Assembly (NCBI GenBank): GCA_963678575.2
Contig: CAXXHV010000002.1
Coordinates: 2,232,001 to 2,296,000 of the forward strand
Origin: Pleomorphochaeta sp963678575
Lineage (GTDB): Bacteria; Spirochaetota; Spirochaetia; Sphaerochaetales; Sphaerochaetaceae
Reading direction: 5' to 3'
DNA: 64,000 nt
Under the pieces are notes generated by a model. That model worked only from the letters and a program-made list of their open reading frames with translations, was not told the DNA's origin and did not search any database. Each line of letters begins with the position of its first letter. Position 1 is the first letter of the stretch. Positions 35,580 through 45,300 of this stretch are shown here, in pieces. Position numbers and translations under genes: made by a program.

Positions 35580-36252
35580 AACTATATCCTAACCCATGTT
35601 TTGTAATAATAAATTTGGGATTTTTTCTATCATCTTCTATTTTCTTTCTTAAACTCTTTATATAAGTATCAATGCTTCTATCAAAACCATCAAAATCATT
35701 TCCTAAAGCAAATAATATTAAATCATCTCTTGAAAAAATTCTAGAAGGAGATTTTGCCATAGTAAAAATAATTTTTCGCTCTGTTGGAGTTAATTCTAAT
35801 AACTTAGAGTTTTTATATAACAACTCTTTATCAAAATCAAATTTTAAATTTCCATAAATAATTGGCTTAGAAACAAGAATATCATTTTTACTTCTTCTTA
35901 ATACAGCTTTTACTTTAGCAACAACTTCTTTTGGACTAAAAGGTTTTTCAATATAATCATCTGCCCCTAAATCAATTCCTTTTACTAAATTATCTTCACC
36001 TATCTTGGCTGTTAACATAATTATTGGGATTCTTGATTCTTTTCTAATAATGCTACAAACTTGTTCTCCAGAAAAGTAAGGCATCATTAAATCTAATACA
36101 ACTAAATCAATTTCAGAATTTTTAAAAAGATTAATTGCTTGTTTACCATCATTGGCAACAAATATTTTATAGCCTTCTCTTTCTAAATAACTTTTTAATA
36201 CATTAGTAATATTTTCTTCATCATCTGCTAATAATATTTTATATTCTTTCAT
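35569..36252 (-). CDS. OmpR-family response regulator
   Basis: 227 residues. Receiver domain with the acidic pair DDEE at 10-13, phosphoacceptor Asp in VVLDLMMP (about 54) and Lys in EKPFSPKE. The C-terminal winged helix has ELTPTERKIIFTMAKSP and RSIDTYIKSLRKKI. It overlaps the kinase gene downstream, so it is co-translated. A minus-strand TATAAT at 36278-36273 is a probable -10. Targets unknown. Confidence 0.94.
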   Translation of the reverse strand: MKEYKILLADDEENITNVLKSYLEREGYKIFVANDGKQAINLFKNSEIDLVVLDLMMPYFSGEQVCSIIRKESRIPIIMLTAKIGEDNLVKGIDLGADDYIEKPFSPKEVVAKVKAVLRRSKNDILVSKPIIYGNLKFDFDKELLYKNSKLLELTPTERKIIFTMAKSPSRIFSRDDLILFALGNDFDGFDRSIDTYIKSLRKKIEDDRKNPKFIITKHGLGYSFEI

Positions 36253-36297
36253 ATTTAAGCCTCATTGTAATTATTATATCATGAGTTTCATTTTTTT

Positions 36298-36340
36298 AAA
36301 AAAAACTAGTTAGATGTATTTTATTTATACAAATAACTAG
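36298..36340 (-). terminator. terminator of the small exported protein gene
   Basis: On the minus strand CTAGTTA pairs with TAACTAG (with an inner TGTAT/ATACA pairing) and eight T follow. It separates this gene from the two-component operon. Confidence 0.8.
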
Positions 36341-36369
36341 CTTTTGATATAATCAGTTACTAAAATTTC

Positions 36370-36696
36370 TTATCTATTTCTAAAATTTCTTGAGGAATTA
36401 TTATTTGTTCTATTTTTTGATATATTACGATTTAAACTTGTATTTTGATTTCTTTGATATAATTGTTGGCCATCTCCATCAACTAGTCTACAATATTCAG
36501 GCAACTCAGATTTTGATAAAATTTGATTAGTTTCTACATTCTTATAATTACCATCCTCTAATAAAACATACATTGGACTACTATTAGAATTTAGTTGAGA
36601 ACCATCTTGTCTTGATGCTCTAATTTGATTACTTGCAAAGATTCCTACTGTTGCAACCGATACCATTAAGATTAATGCTAAAAATTTTTTATTCAT
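36370..36696 (-). CDS. small exported Asn/Arg-rich protein of unknown function
   Basis: 108 residues from ATG 36696, which has AAAGGATG before it; an in-frame extension to 36762 is rejected because it would precede the signal peptide. MNKKFLALILMVSVATVGIFA is a signal peptide. The middle (YVLLEDGNYKNVETNQILSK) resembles a small beta-hairpin repeat and the C-terminus is rich in Asn, Arg and Ser. It has its own terminator and lies upstream of the two-component genes; it could be a target or sensor accessory. No family recognised. Confidence 0.7.
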   Translation of the reverse strand: MNKKFLALILMVSVATVGIFASNQIRASRQDGSQLNSNSSPMYVLLEDGNYKNVETNQILSKSELPEYCRLVDGDGQQLYQRNQNTSLNRNISKNRTNNNSSRNFRNR

Positions 36697-36722
36697 TTTG
36701 ACATCCTTTAAAATTAAATATT

Positions 36723-36741
36723 TCACAATTTCTTTTTGTGA
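36723..36741. promoter_or_regulatory. inverted repeat before the small exported protein gene
   Basis: TCACAA-N7-TTGTGA, 27-45 bases upstream of the start codon. Possible regulator site; not tied to a known regulator. Confidence 0.3.
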
Positions 36742-36885
36742 TACTCTCAATCTACTAATCAAATGTGGTGAAATTATGGTTAATTAAAAAAAATGCAAAT
36801 TTTTTTTAATTGCTTATTTTAATACTTGCCTTTAAAATGTTTTAGAGGTTTAAAAGTGAAAAAAATATATATAGGGAGCTTATTA

Positions 36886-37974
36886 ATGGATCTATTTTTT
36901 ACAAATCCAAATAATGAAATCCAAAAACATATTGATGATTTTAACTTAAAATATTTAAAGTTACTTACATTAATTTTTGGATTAGTCGAAGTTGGATACT
37001 TCATTTTAAGCTTTAATGCTTATTTTGATTGTACTGAACAATTACAATATCGGTTGTTATTTGGAATCAATGCATTTGTGTGTTTATTTTTTTATTTCTC
37101 AGCAAATCTTTTTTATTATCGAAACGATAAAAAAGCACTTTGGGTTGAAAAAATTCAAGCCATTATCATTATTACTGTTACAATATGCACAATATTACTT
37201 AGTTCTTTAGATTTTAGGTATGGCGGTGATAGTATATTCTATTGCTCTATTGTTCTTGCAATTACTACTTTAACATTACAGTCTCCTTTTCAAGCAGCAC
37301 TTTATCACTTTATTTCAGGAACTTTCTTTCTAATTTTCTTTTTTAATTACAAAGGAACTATCGATTATGGCTATTTATTTAAATTCTCAGGGTTTATACT
37401 TTTATGTTTTGCTTCAGGTGTTGCAAAATATAAATTATTTGTAGATAGAACAAAAGCACAACTTGAATTAATTAACTTAAGTGAAAATTTTAGGCAATCC
37501 TCTCTAAAAGATACTTTGACAGGAGCAAAGAATAGAAGAGCTCTTATTCAAGATAGTTCCTTATTCTGTAAAGAACATTGCTTTTTCTTATTTACAGATA
37601 TTGACCATTTTAAAAATGTAAATGATTCTTATGGCCATCAAAATGGAGATTTAGTAATTACATATTATGCAAGAAAATTAAGTGAAATTTTTGGAGAAGA
37701 ACATGTATACAGATTCGGTGGAGATGAATTTATGGTAGTTTATCCATCTATGGATAAAGATGTTGCTGACAATTCATTAGTCTTATTAAAGACTGCGTTA
37801 AATAATGTCATATTCGATAAAGAAAGCCATTCATTCTCTGTAAGTGGTGGATATTTGTTTACAATATTAGGATGTGATAATTTAACAATAGAATTTGAAG
37901 ATATATTAAGAAAACTTGATCATGCTTTATATGAAGTAAAAAATAATGGAAGAGGATACTTCCTTCAAGCTTAA
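36886..37974 (+). CDS. membrane-anchored diguanylate cyclase (GGDEF)
   Basis: 362 residues from ATG 36886 (GGGAG upstream); an in-frame GTG at 36856 with AGAGG is a possible alternative start. Five to six membrane segments span about residues 20-190. The GGDEF domain follows: DTLTGAKNRRAL, FLFTDIDHFKNVNDSYGHQNGD and the intact active site RFGGDEFMVV. It should make cyclic-di-GMP. No RxxD inhibitory site or EAL domain is visible. The signal sensed by the membrane part is unknown. Confidence 0.92.
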   Translation: MDLFFTNPNNEIQKHIDDFNLKYLKLLTLIFGLVEVGYFILSFNAYFDCTEQLQYRLLFGINAFVCLFFYFSANLFYYRNDKKALWVEKIQAIIIITVTICTILLSSLDFRYGGDSIFYCSIVLAITTLTLQSPFQAALYHFISGTFFLIFFFNYKGTIDYGYLFKFSGFILLCFASGVAKYKLFVDRTKAQLELINLSENFRQSSLKDTLTGAKNRRALIQDSSLFCKEHCFFLFTDIDHFKNVNDSYGHQNGDLVITYYARKLSEIFGEEHVYRFGGDEFMVVYPSMDKDVADNSLVLLKTALNNVIFDKESHSFSVSGGYLFTILGCDNLTIEFEDILRKLDHALYEVKNNGRGYFLQA

Positions 37975-37984
37975 TCAAATATTG

Positions 37985-38020
37985 AAAAAAAGCACCATAC
38001 TATGATAATGGTGCTTTTTT
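37985..38020. terminator. bidirectional terminator between GGDEF gene and ABC exporter
   Basis: AGCACCAT (37991-37998) pairs with ATGGTGCT (38008-38015), flanked by A6 and T6. Confidence 0.88.
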
Positions 38021-38032
38021 ACAATTATTTTT

Positions 38033-39745
38033 TTACAATTTTTGACTATTATATAATTGTGTATATTTCCCATCTTTTTCAATTAAAGAAAGATGATTAC
38101 CCATTTCAATTATTTTACCATCATCAATTACAATTATATTATCAGCATTTCTAACAGTTGAAAGTCTATGAGCAATAACTATTGAAGTTCTTCCTTTTGC
38201 TAATCTTTTGAATGCTTCATTTATTAACTTTTCACTTTCACTATCTAAAGCACTAGTTGCTTCATCAAAAATTAGGATAGGTGGATTCTTTAAAAAGACT
38301 CTAGCAATTGATAATCTTTGTTTTTGTCCTCCAGATAATCTTGCACCATGCTCGCCAACTTGAGTATCTAACCCATGAGGTAAAGAAGCAACAAATTTTT
38401 CCAAATTAGCAGCTTTTAAAGCATTCCATAATTCATTATCAGTTGCACCAGCTTTTCCATATTTTAGGTTTTCTCTGATTGAAGAATCAAATAAGAAAAC
38501 ATTTTGTTGAACAAATCCAATTTTTTTATGTAATGAAGATTGAGTTATATCTTTTATATTTTGATCATCAATAAAAATTGAACCGGAGGTAACTTCATAA
38601 AATCTAGGAATTAAATTAGCTAAAGTACTCTTACCAGCACCAGATTCACCAACCAAAGCAATTGTTGAACCTCCATCTACGGTTAAATTGATATCTTTTA
38701 ATATTTGAGTATCATCATCATATGAAAAGTTAACATTCTCATATTTAATAATTCCTTTATTAACAACTAAATCTTTACTTCCTTGAGAATCTTCAATTTC
38801 TGGATTAATTTCCATAACTTCAACAAATCTCTGAAAACAAACAATACCTTGTTGAAGCTGTTCCATAAAGTTAATCAATCTATCAATAGGAGGTAATATT
38901 ACTGTAATAAAAAGTACAAAAGTCATTAAATCATATGCTTTTAGCATACCATAATACATTAATAAGGCCCCACCTACAATTGGAAACAAATAACATAAAT
39001 TTCTGAAAAAATTCATGATTGAATGAAATTTAGCCATTGAATCATATTGTTTTTTCTTAGCATCCATTAATACATCATTGCTATCTTTAAATTGTTGTTC
39101 TTGAAAATCTTCTTTATTAAAAGACTTAACTTCTCTAATTCCTTGTATAGAATTTTCAACAGTGCTATTTACATCAGCTAAGGTTTTTCTTACCGTCGCA
39201 AATCTTGTTTTTAACTTTTTTCCATAGACAATTCCATATAAGGCTAATAAAGGGAATGGTATTAATGTTATTAATGCCAGCTGCCAATTAAAAATAAACA
39301 TAGCAATAAATGCCCCTACTATTGTTATAGTACTAATTATTATATCTTCAGGGCAATGGTGTGCTGTTTCAGTAATTTGAAACAAATCATTTGTAATTCT
39401 ACTCATTATATGACCTGTTTTAGTTTGATCATAATAACTAAATGAAAGTTTCTGTAAATGTGTAAATAAATCACTTCTCATATCAGTTTCAATATAAACA
39501 CCTAAAATATGGCCCCATTTTAATCTAATAAAATCACACAATAATTGAATTAAATAAATTACTAATATTGCAACAAAAGAAATAATCATAGGAGTCCATA
39601 ATGCATTTGGAATATAAGTTTTTATTAAATTACGTGTTACGATTGGGAAAAATACTGATACTGTAGAAAATATTATTGCAGCAACAATATCTAAAATAAA
39701 TAAACCAATATATGGCTTATAATAGGAAAAGAATTTTTTTAACAT
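38033..39745 (-). CDS. ABC exporter, fused permease and ATPase
   Basis: 570 residues. Six membrane segments (about 15-300) of the type I exporter fold, then an ATPase with Walker A GESGAGKST, Q-loop FVQQNVFLFD, signature LSGGQKQR and Walker B ILIFDEATSALDSESE. It would work as a homodimer exporting drugs, lipids or peptides. Upstream lies the DUF606 transporter, 77 bases away; no direct link is implied. Confidence 0.92.
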   Translation of the reverse strand: MLKKFFSYYKPYIGLFILDIVAAIIFSTVSVFFPIVTRNLIKTYIPNALWTPMIISFVAILVIYLIQLLCDFIRLKWGHILGVYIETDMRSDLFTHLQKLSFSYYDQTKTGHIMSRITNDLFQITETAHHCPEDIIISTITIVGAFIAMFIFNWQLALITLIPFPLLALYGIVYGKKLKTRFATVRKTLADVNSTVENSIQGIREVKSFNKEDFQEQQFKDSNDVLMDAKKKQYDSMAKFHSIMNFFRNLCYLFPIVGGALLMYYGMLKAYDLMTFVLFITVILPPIDRLINFMEQLQQGIVCFQRFVEVMEINPEIEDSQGSKDLVVNKGIIKYENVNFSYDDDTQILKDINLTVDGGSTIALVGESGAGKSTLANLIPRFYEVTSGSIFIDDQNIKDITQSSLHKKIGFVQQNVFLFDSSIRENLKYGKAGATDNELWNALKAANLEKFVASLPHGLDTQVGEHGARLSGGQKQRLSIARVFLKNPPILIFDEATSALDSESEKLINEAFKRLAKGRTSIVIAHRLSTVRNADNIIVIDDGKIIEMGNHLSLIEKDGKYTQLYNSQKL

Positions 39746-39822
39746 TTATTTCTCCAATTTTTCGTTTCTTTGGTAATTATAATTAATAAAAAAATAAATA
39801 ACAATCAATAATAAAATTATTA

Positions 39823-40254
39823 CTATTTATCTTTTTGATTTAAAAATAACAAGCCTAAAAAAACAAAGAGGCCTCCAATAATATTTGAAATATCAAGATA
39901 GCCACAAAGAACCCAATCAATTATTATAGCTAAAGAAATCTGACCAAAAAATAATAATAAAGTCATAATTATTGAGGATATTTTTGGAGCGAGATATGCT
40001 GATAAAAATACTACAAATATACCTAAAGGCCCTCCAAAATAATAATAAAAAGAAGGATAGTTTGTAATAGAAAAATATGAGGGTTCATCTTTAGCAAAAA
40101 GAAAAAGCGCAAGAAAAGAAAAAACCAAACCGATAGCATAATTATAATAAGTACTCACTAAATTACTTGTTTTTTGTGCTAAAAATGCATTTGTTGTTCT
40201 AGAAATTACAATTGTAACTCCTGAAAAAATTGAAAATATTATTGCTAATAATAT
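39823..40254 (-). CDS. DUF606 (YdcZ) small membrane transporter, second half; start codon problem
   Basis: The frame contains a full five-helix DUF606 unit, but the first ATG/GTG/TTG is the GTG at 40158, which would remove the first helix (ILLAIIFSIFSGVTIVIS). Upstream codons back to the in-frame stop include no canonical start. An ATA at 40254, five bases after AGAGG, would give 143 residues. Alternatively a -1 slip at the T6 run 40270-40265 of the preceding DUF606 gene would fuse both into one protein of about 290 residues. DUF606 proteins are known as single, paired and fused forms. Confidence 0.6.
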   Translation of the reverse strand: MLLAIIFSIFSGVTIVISRTTNAFLAQKTSNLVSTYYNYAIGLVFSFLALFLFAKDEPSYFSITNYPSFYYYFGGPLGIFVVFLSAYLAPKISSIIMTLLLFFGQISLAIIIDWVLCGYLDISNIIGGLFVFLGLLFLNQKDK

Positions 40255-40262
40255 TGAAACCT

Positions 40263-40682
40263 CTAAAAAATTATCATAATAATTATTCCTATTATCAGAA
40301 ATAATAATCCAATATATGTTCTAACATTATTTTTTGCTTTATGATTAAAAACTTGAAAAATATCTAGTAAAAAAGAAGTAAGACTTTGACCAAGTAAACA
40401 AAGCGATAACAATATTGAAACACCAATATATGAAAAAGCATAATTATTAAACACTGTTGTTAACACACCTAAAAAGCCGCCACTAAAATAATATAATGGA
40501 ACCTTTTTATTAATTTTTATTTTTGTCTTTTTAAAAAGTAAAAACAAACTTAAAATAATTATTGAAATAAAATGCGCAAGAAAAGTAGCATGATAAACAC
40601 CAACAGTTTGTGTTAATACTCCACTTAACGCTACCATTATCGAAATAGTGAACCCTGTAAAAATTGATAAAGCATAATTCAT
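40263..40682 (-). CDS. DUF606 (YdcZ) small membrane transporter, first half
   Basis: 139 residues with about five membrane segments; start MNYALSIFTGFTISIMVALS and LTQTVGVYHATFLAHFIS are typical of the family, a member of the drug/metabolite transporter group with dual-topology evolution. GAGGT precedes the ATG. Its stop lies at the start of the second DUF606 unit in the -1 frame. A Crp-type palindrome is 44-65 bases upstream, with the Crp-family gene diverging from it. Confidence 0.8.
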   Translation of the reverse strand: MNYALSIFTGFTISIMVALSGVLTQTVGVYHATFLAHFISIIILSLFLLFKKTKIKINKKVPLYYFSGGFLGVLTTVFNNYAFSYIGVSILLSLCLLGQSLTSFLLDIFQVFNHKAKNNVRTYIGLLFLIIGIIIMIIF

Positions 40683-40725
40683 AAATTAACCTCATCACAA
40701 TTAATAACTCAAATATTAAGAATAC

Positions 40726-40747
40726 TTATATGACAAAGGTCACATAA
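40726..40747. promoter_or_regulatory. Crp/Fnr-type palindrome in the divergent promoter
   Basis: TTATATGAC-AAAG-GTCACATAA, with eight of nine arm positions symmetric. It lies between the DUF606 gene and the Crp-family gene. A minus-strand -10-like TTATTA about 30 bases downstream would place the site near -41, the usual class II activator position for DUF606. Confidence 0.6.
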
Positions 40748-40796
40748 TCTATCTTTTTTTATATTTTTTTTTATTTCTATGATAAAATACTACACT

Positions 40797-41372
40797 ATGA
40801 TAATTAATTTATTAAAAGGTAATGGGAAAAAGGTAACTCTGCAAAAGGGTACATACCTATGCAGAGAAGGCTTCGAACTAAATTATGTATATTTTATTTT
40901 AAGTGGCAAATGTAAAATAACTACCCAAGAAGAGAATGGGAATATAATGAGCTTTGGGTTTACAGAAAATACAGGACTTGTTGGAGATCTTGAAACTGTT
41001 CAAGATTCAAATATTGCTTTAACAAGCGTTTTAGCAATATCAGAAGTAACTTGTATAAAAATCACGCTTGAAAAAAGCAGACAATTAATAAAAACAAATA
41101 TTGAATATAGCAATTTAATAGCTAGCACTCTCGCTCAAAAATTATGCTCATCCTCTCTTCAAACGACCCAAAATATATTATTACCACTTGAAGAAAGGTT
41201 GATTGTTTATTTAAAAAATACTTATCCAAATAAAATCTTTACTGGAAATTTGACCCAAATTTCACAAGAATTAGGAACGAGTTATAGACATTTATTAAGA
41301 ATATTTAAAAAATTAAAAGATAATAATCAGTTAGTTTTAACTAATAATAAAAAATATATTATAAATTTATAA
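40797..41372 (+). CDS. Crp/Fnr-family transcriptional regulator
   Basis: 191 residues from ATG 40797; an ATG six codons earlier (40779) overlaps a likely -10 (TATGAT, 40778-40783), so I prefer the second. Neither has a ribosome site, so the transcript may be nearly leaderless. A cyclic-nucleotide-binding-like beta-roll (LQKGTYLCREGFELNYVYFI) and a C-terminal helix-turn-helix (TQISQELGTSYRHLLRIFKK) are present. There is no Fnr-type cysteine cluster. It probably controls the divergent DUF606 transporter through the palindrome at 40726. Confidence 0.85.
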   Translation: MIINLLKGNGKKVTLQKGTYLCREGFELNYVYFILSGKCKITTQEENGNIMSFGFTENTGLVGDLETVQDSNIALTSVLAISEVTCIKITLEKSRQLIKTNIEYSNLIASTLAQKLCSSSLQTTQNILLPLEERLIVYLKNTYPNKIFTGNLTQISQELGTSYRHLLRIFKKLKDNNQLVLTNNKKYIINL

Positions 41373-41373
41373 T

Positions 41374-42327
41374 TTAATAGCACTCATTAACAACTTGAGC
41401 AACGCTATCAACTGAACCAATAGTATAAAAATGAACACCAGGAACCCCTTTTTCTAATAGTTCTTTAACTTGTTTTATTGACCAATTAACTCCAATTTCT
41501 TTAACTTCTTCTTTACTTTTTGCTAATTCAACTTGATCACACAATTCAATAGGGATATCAACTGAAAAAGTAGTAGGAACTAAGGATAACTGTGCTTTTC
41601 TTGAAAAAGGTTTTATCCCGGGAATTATTGGGATAGTTATTCCAGCTAATCTACATTTCTCAACAAAAGAAAAATAAGCATTATTGTCATAAAACATTTG
41701 TGTTACAATATAACAAGCACCAGCATCCTGCTTCTTTTTTAAATTAATAATATCCATATCTAAATTTGGTGATTCAAAATGTTTTTCTGGATAACCTGCA
41801 ACGCCTATACAAAAATTAGTTTTAACAGGATCTTTAAGGCTTTTATCTAAATAAATTCCGTTGTTCATTCTCTCAATTTGTGCAACCATCTCACTTGAAT
41901 GGGTATATCCATTTTCACAAGGTACAAATCTTTTTTCACCAACTGGAGGATCTCCTCGAAGGGCAAAAACATTATCAACCCCTAAGAAGTTTAATTCAAC
42001 TAAAGTATTTTCTATTTCTAAATCACTCATTCCGCCACAAATTAAATGTGGTATAGCTGGAATACCAAATCTATATTGTAAAGCAGCAGCTATTCCAATA
42101 GTTCCAGGTCTTTTTCTAATAATTTTTCTTTCAATAACACCTTTGCCATTTTCTTCATATACTACTTCATTTTGATGATTAGTAATATTAATATATGAAG
42201 GAGAATATTTCATTAATTTTTCAGTTGATTTAAAAATACCTTCAATTGTATGTCCTTTTAAAGGAGGTAGTAGCTCAAATGTAAATAAGGGTTTTTTTGT
42301 ATTATTTAATATATCAATAACTTTCAT
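41374..42327 (-). CDS. metF: 5,10-methylenetetrahydrofolate reductase
   Basis: 317 residues, flavin-dependent TIM barrel. FTFELLPPLKG holds the catalytic Glu; NITNHQNE, ALRGDPP and QMFYDNNAYFSFVEKCR are family motifs. It makes 5-methyl-THF for the methionine synthase encoded just upstream (10-base gap). An insertion around IERKIIRKRPGT is typical of the longer clostridial/spirochaetal type. Its 3' end lies one base from the Crp-family gene, tail to tail. Confidence 0.95.
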   Translation of the reverse strand: MKVIDILNNTKKPLFTFELLPPLKGHTIEGIFKSTEKLMKYSPSYINITNHQNEVVYEENGKGVIERKIIRKRPGTIGIAAALQYRFGIPAIPHLICGGMSDLEIENTLVELNFLGVDNVFALRGDPPVGEKRFVPCENGYTHSSEMVAQIERMNNGIYLDKSLKDPVKTNFCIGVAGYPEKHFESPNLDMDIINLKKKQDAGACYIVTQMFYDNNAYFSFVEKCRLAGITIPIIPGIKPFSRKAQLSLVPTTFSVDIPIELCDQVELAKSKEEVKEIGVNWSIKQVKELLEKGVPGVHFYTIGSVDSVAQVVNECY

Positions 42328-42337
42328 CGTTTATCTC

Positions 42338-45300
42338 CTATTGTTCTAATATACCTAATTCTATTAATTTTTCTTTTGATAAATTTTGAGTTTTACCAAT
42401 TATTTCAATTTGATCTTTTCCTATTTTTCCAACATTAAAATATCTCAAAGATTCTCCTTGAAAAACAAAAGAACAAATACTAGCCTCTGGAATCATCATA
42501 TAATTCTCATTTAATTTTACTTCAGTATTTTTTTCACCATCAAGAAGTTTAAATATACCTTTTTTATGATAATGATTTGGACAAGAAGGATATCCTGGCG
42601 CTGGTCTTAAGATAGGAGAGGCCCACTCTTTTTCTAAAAGTTGAGAAGTCTTTTCAGAAAGAGCTTCAGCCAATCTTGTAGATATAAGTTTTAACATTAA
42701 AAACTCTCCGTCATCAAATAAAAGCTTTTGTTGTTCTATATTTATTCCACCACTAACAATATACATTCCGATATAATCTTCAACTTTTGAATAATCAGCA
42801 AGAGAATAAGTTACACCTTCTTTTTCTTGTCTTGTAAAAGCAAATTTTTCTTTATTATCTACAGTTATTGTAATCCCATCACTTGTACAAGGGAAAATAC
42901 CATAAACACCAGTTAATGCGTTAGATAATACTTCTTTAACTTCCTTCCTCATTAAAAAAACTTTAGCTTCTTCAATTAAACTTATAAATTCAGGACCTTT
43001 TGTTGGAACACCATAACTAAATGCAAACATTTTCCAATTTATTAGAGTTTCTATTTCTTCAAGATTTATATTTTTTAATACTCTAACTCCAACAAAACTT
43101 GGAACAAGTGATTTTTCTTTTTTAATAAATCTATTTTTTAAAGCCGTCTTAAAAGATATGTTATAATCCTGTTCAATATTATGTCTTTTCAATTTCAACA
43201 ACTTTTCTTTTTCTTTATAATTGTTTGAAATTCTTAATATCTCTGGTTCACCACCTTGCACAAAATTTAAAGCAAGAGATGATAAATCTGAAGCATTTGT
43301 TGCATGAAAAACTCTATAATCATAGCAAGGTGCCAAATTCAAAATTGTATGCTCTTCACTAGTTGTTGCTCCTCCAACTAATATTGGTATTGATAAATTT
43401 TCTTTCTTAGCTAATTCACATACATTTTTCATTTGATTTAAGGAAGGTGTAATCAACCCCGACAAACAAATTAAATTTGCTTTTTCATTAATTGCAGTAT
43501 CAATTATTTCTTGTGTTGGAACCATTACTCCTAAATCTATTACATTAAACCCATTACATCTAAGAACTAATATACAAATATTTTTACCAATGTCGTGAAC
43601 ATCACCTTTTACTGTTGCAAAAACTACCGTATTTGAAGAAGAGGTAGTATCAACTTCATTATCTAATTTCCACTCTTCAATAGCTGGTTGTAAATAGGAT
43701 ACTGCAAGTTTCATTGTTCTTGCACTCTTAACAACTTGAGGCAAAAACATTTCCCCTTTGGAAAATTTTTCTCCTACTATACCCATGGCCTCCATAAGAG
43801 GACCTTCAACAATTGAAACTGGAGAGTTATTATCTTTTTGAACTTCTTCAAGTAAAAGCTTAATATCATTCTCTAAAGAAGAAGAGCCCCCTAAGCAAAT
43901 AGCATTCTCAACTCTTTCCTGAGGAGTATTAATCTCTTTTTGAATATTATCTTTTTTACTTGCTGTTTTCTTTCCAAAAACATTTGAAGTTGCCATCTCA
44001 ATCAACTTTTCTCTATTCTCAATACTTGGCTCAAGTATTGCTTTTTCAATTATAATTCTTAATTCAAAAGGAATCTTATTAATATCTAAATTCAATGTTG
44101 GAGCAATTATTGCATAATCTAATCCTACTTTTCTTGCATGATGAATAAATATAGTATGCATAGCTCTTCTTAAAGGATTATTTCCTCTAAAAGAAAATGA
44201 TAGATTGCTAACCCCACCACAAACACTTGAACCAACAAGATTATCTTTAATCCATTTAACAGCATTAATAAAAGCAAGAGCATAAGAATCACTTTCATCT
44301 ATACCAGTTGCAATTGTTAATACATTAGGATCAAAAATTATGGACTCTCTGTTTATTCCATTTTTCACTAAAAGATCATAACTTCTTTTTGCAATTTCAA
44401 TTTTTCTTTCATATGAATCAGCTTGGCCTTTTTCATCAAACAACATGACAACCATAGCATGCCCATAATTATTTATAAATTTAGCTTTTTCAATAAAGTG
44501 AGCTTCACCTTCTTTAAGACTAATTGAATTTACAATACATCTTCCCTGTAATTCTTTTAGTGCTACAATAATAGTCTCCCATTGAGAAGAATCAATCATA
44601 AAAGGTTTTTTGGAAATTGAGGGGTCACTATTTAAATGTCTTAAAAAAGTAGTCATTGAAGAAGGTCCATCTATCATAGAATTATCCATACAAATATCTA
44701 TTACATCAGCATTTCCTAATGCTTGAATACGTGCAATCTCTAAAGCTTCTTCCCATTTTTTATCCCTAATCAATGTTTCAAATTTCTTAGACCCCGCAAC
44801 ATTACATCTCTCTCCAACAATCATTAATCTATTTTGTTTTTCAAGTTTATCTAAACCACAAAGATTTAAATTCTTTTTTATTTCATTTTTAATTTTTCTA
44901 GGTTTACAAATCAAATCACCATTTTCATCTACTGTATTAAGTAAGTCATATAATGCTCTAATATGCTTTGTATCTGTTCCACAACAGCCTCCTATTATAT
45001 TAACAAGACCTTGTTTTAATATTGGAGAAAGAAGTTCTACCATTTGATTTGGTCGTTGACCATACGTTCCATCTGCTAAAGGTAGTCCTGCATTTGGATG
45101 AGCCGAAACCTTAAACGGCGCAATATGTGACATTTTTTCAATTAAAGGAATCATCTCTTTTGCACCCATAGAACAGTTCATTCCAATAGAAAATACTGGG
45201 TAAGTCGATAAGGACGTGATAAAAGCTTCTAAAGTTTGACCAGATAAAGTATGTCCACTTACATCACTAAAAGTAACACTAACCATAATAGGTTTTGCTA

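Noticed and set aside
41861..42175. 104-codon open frame opposite metF
   Set aside because: Antisense to a certain metF gene, no ribosome site and no family features.
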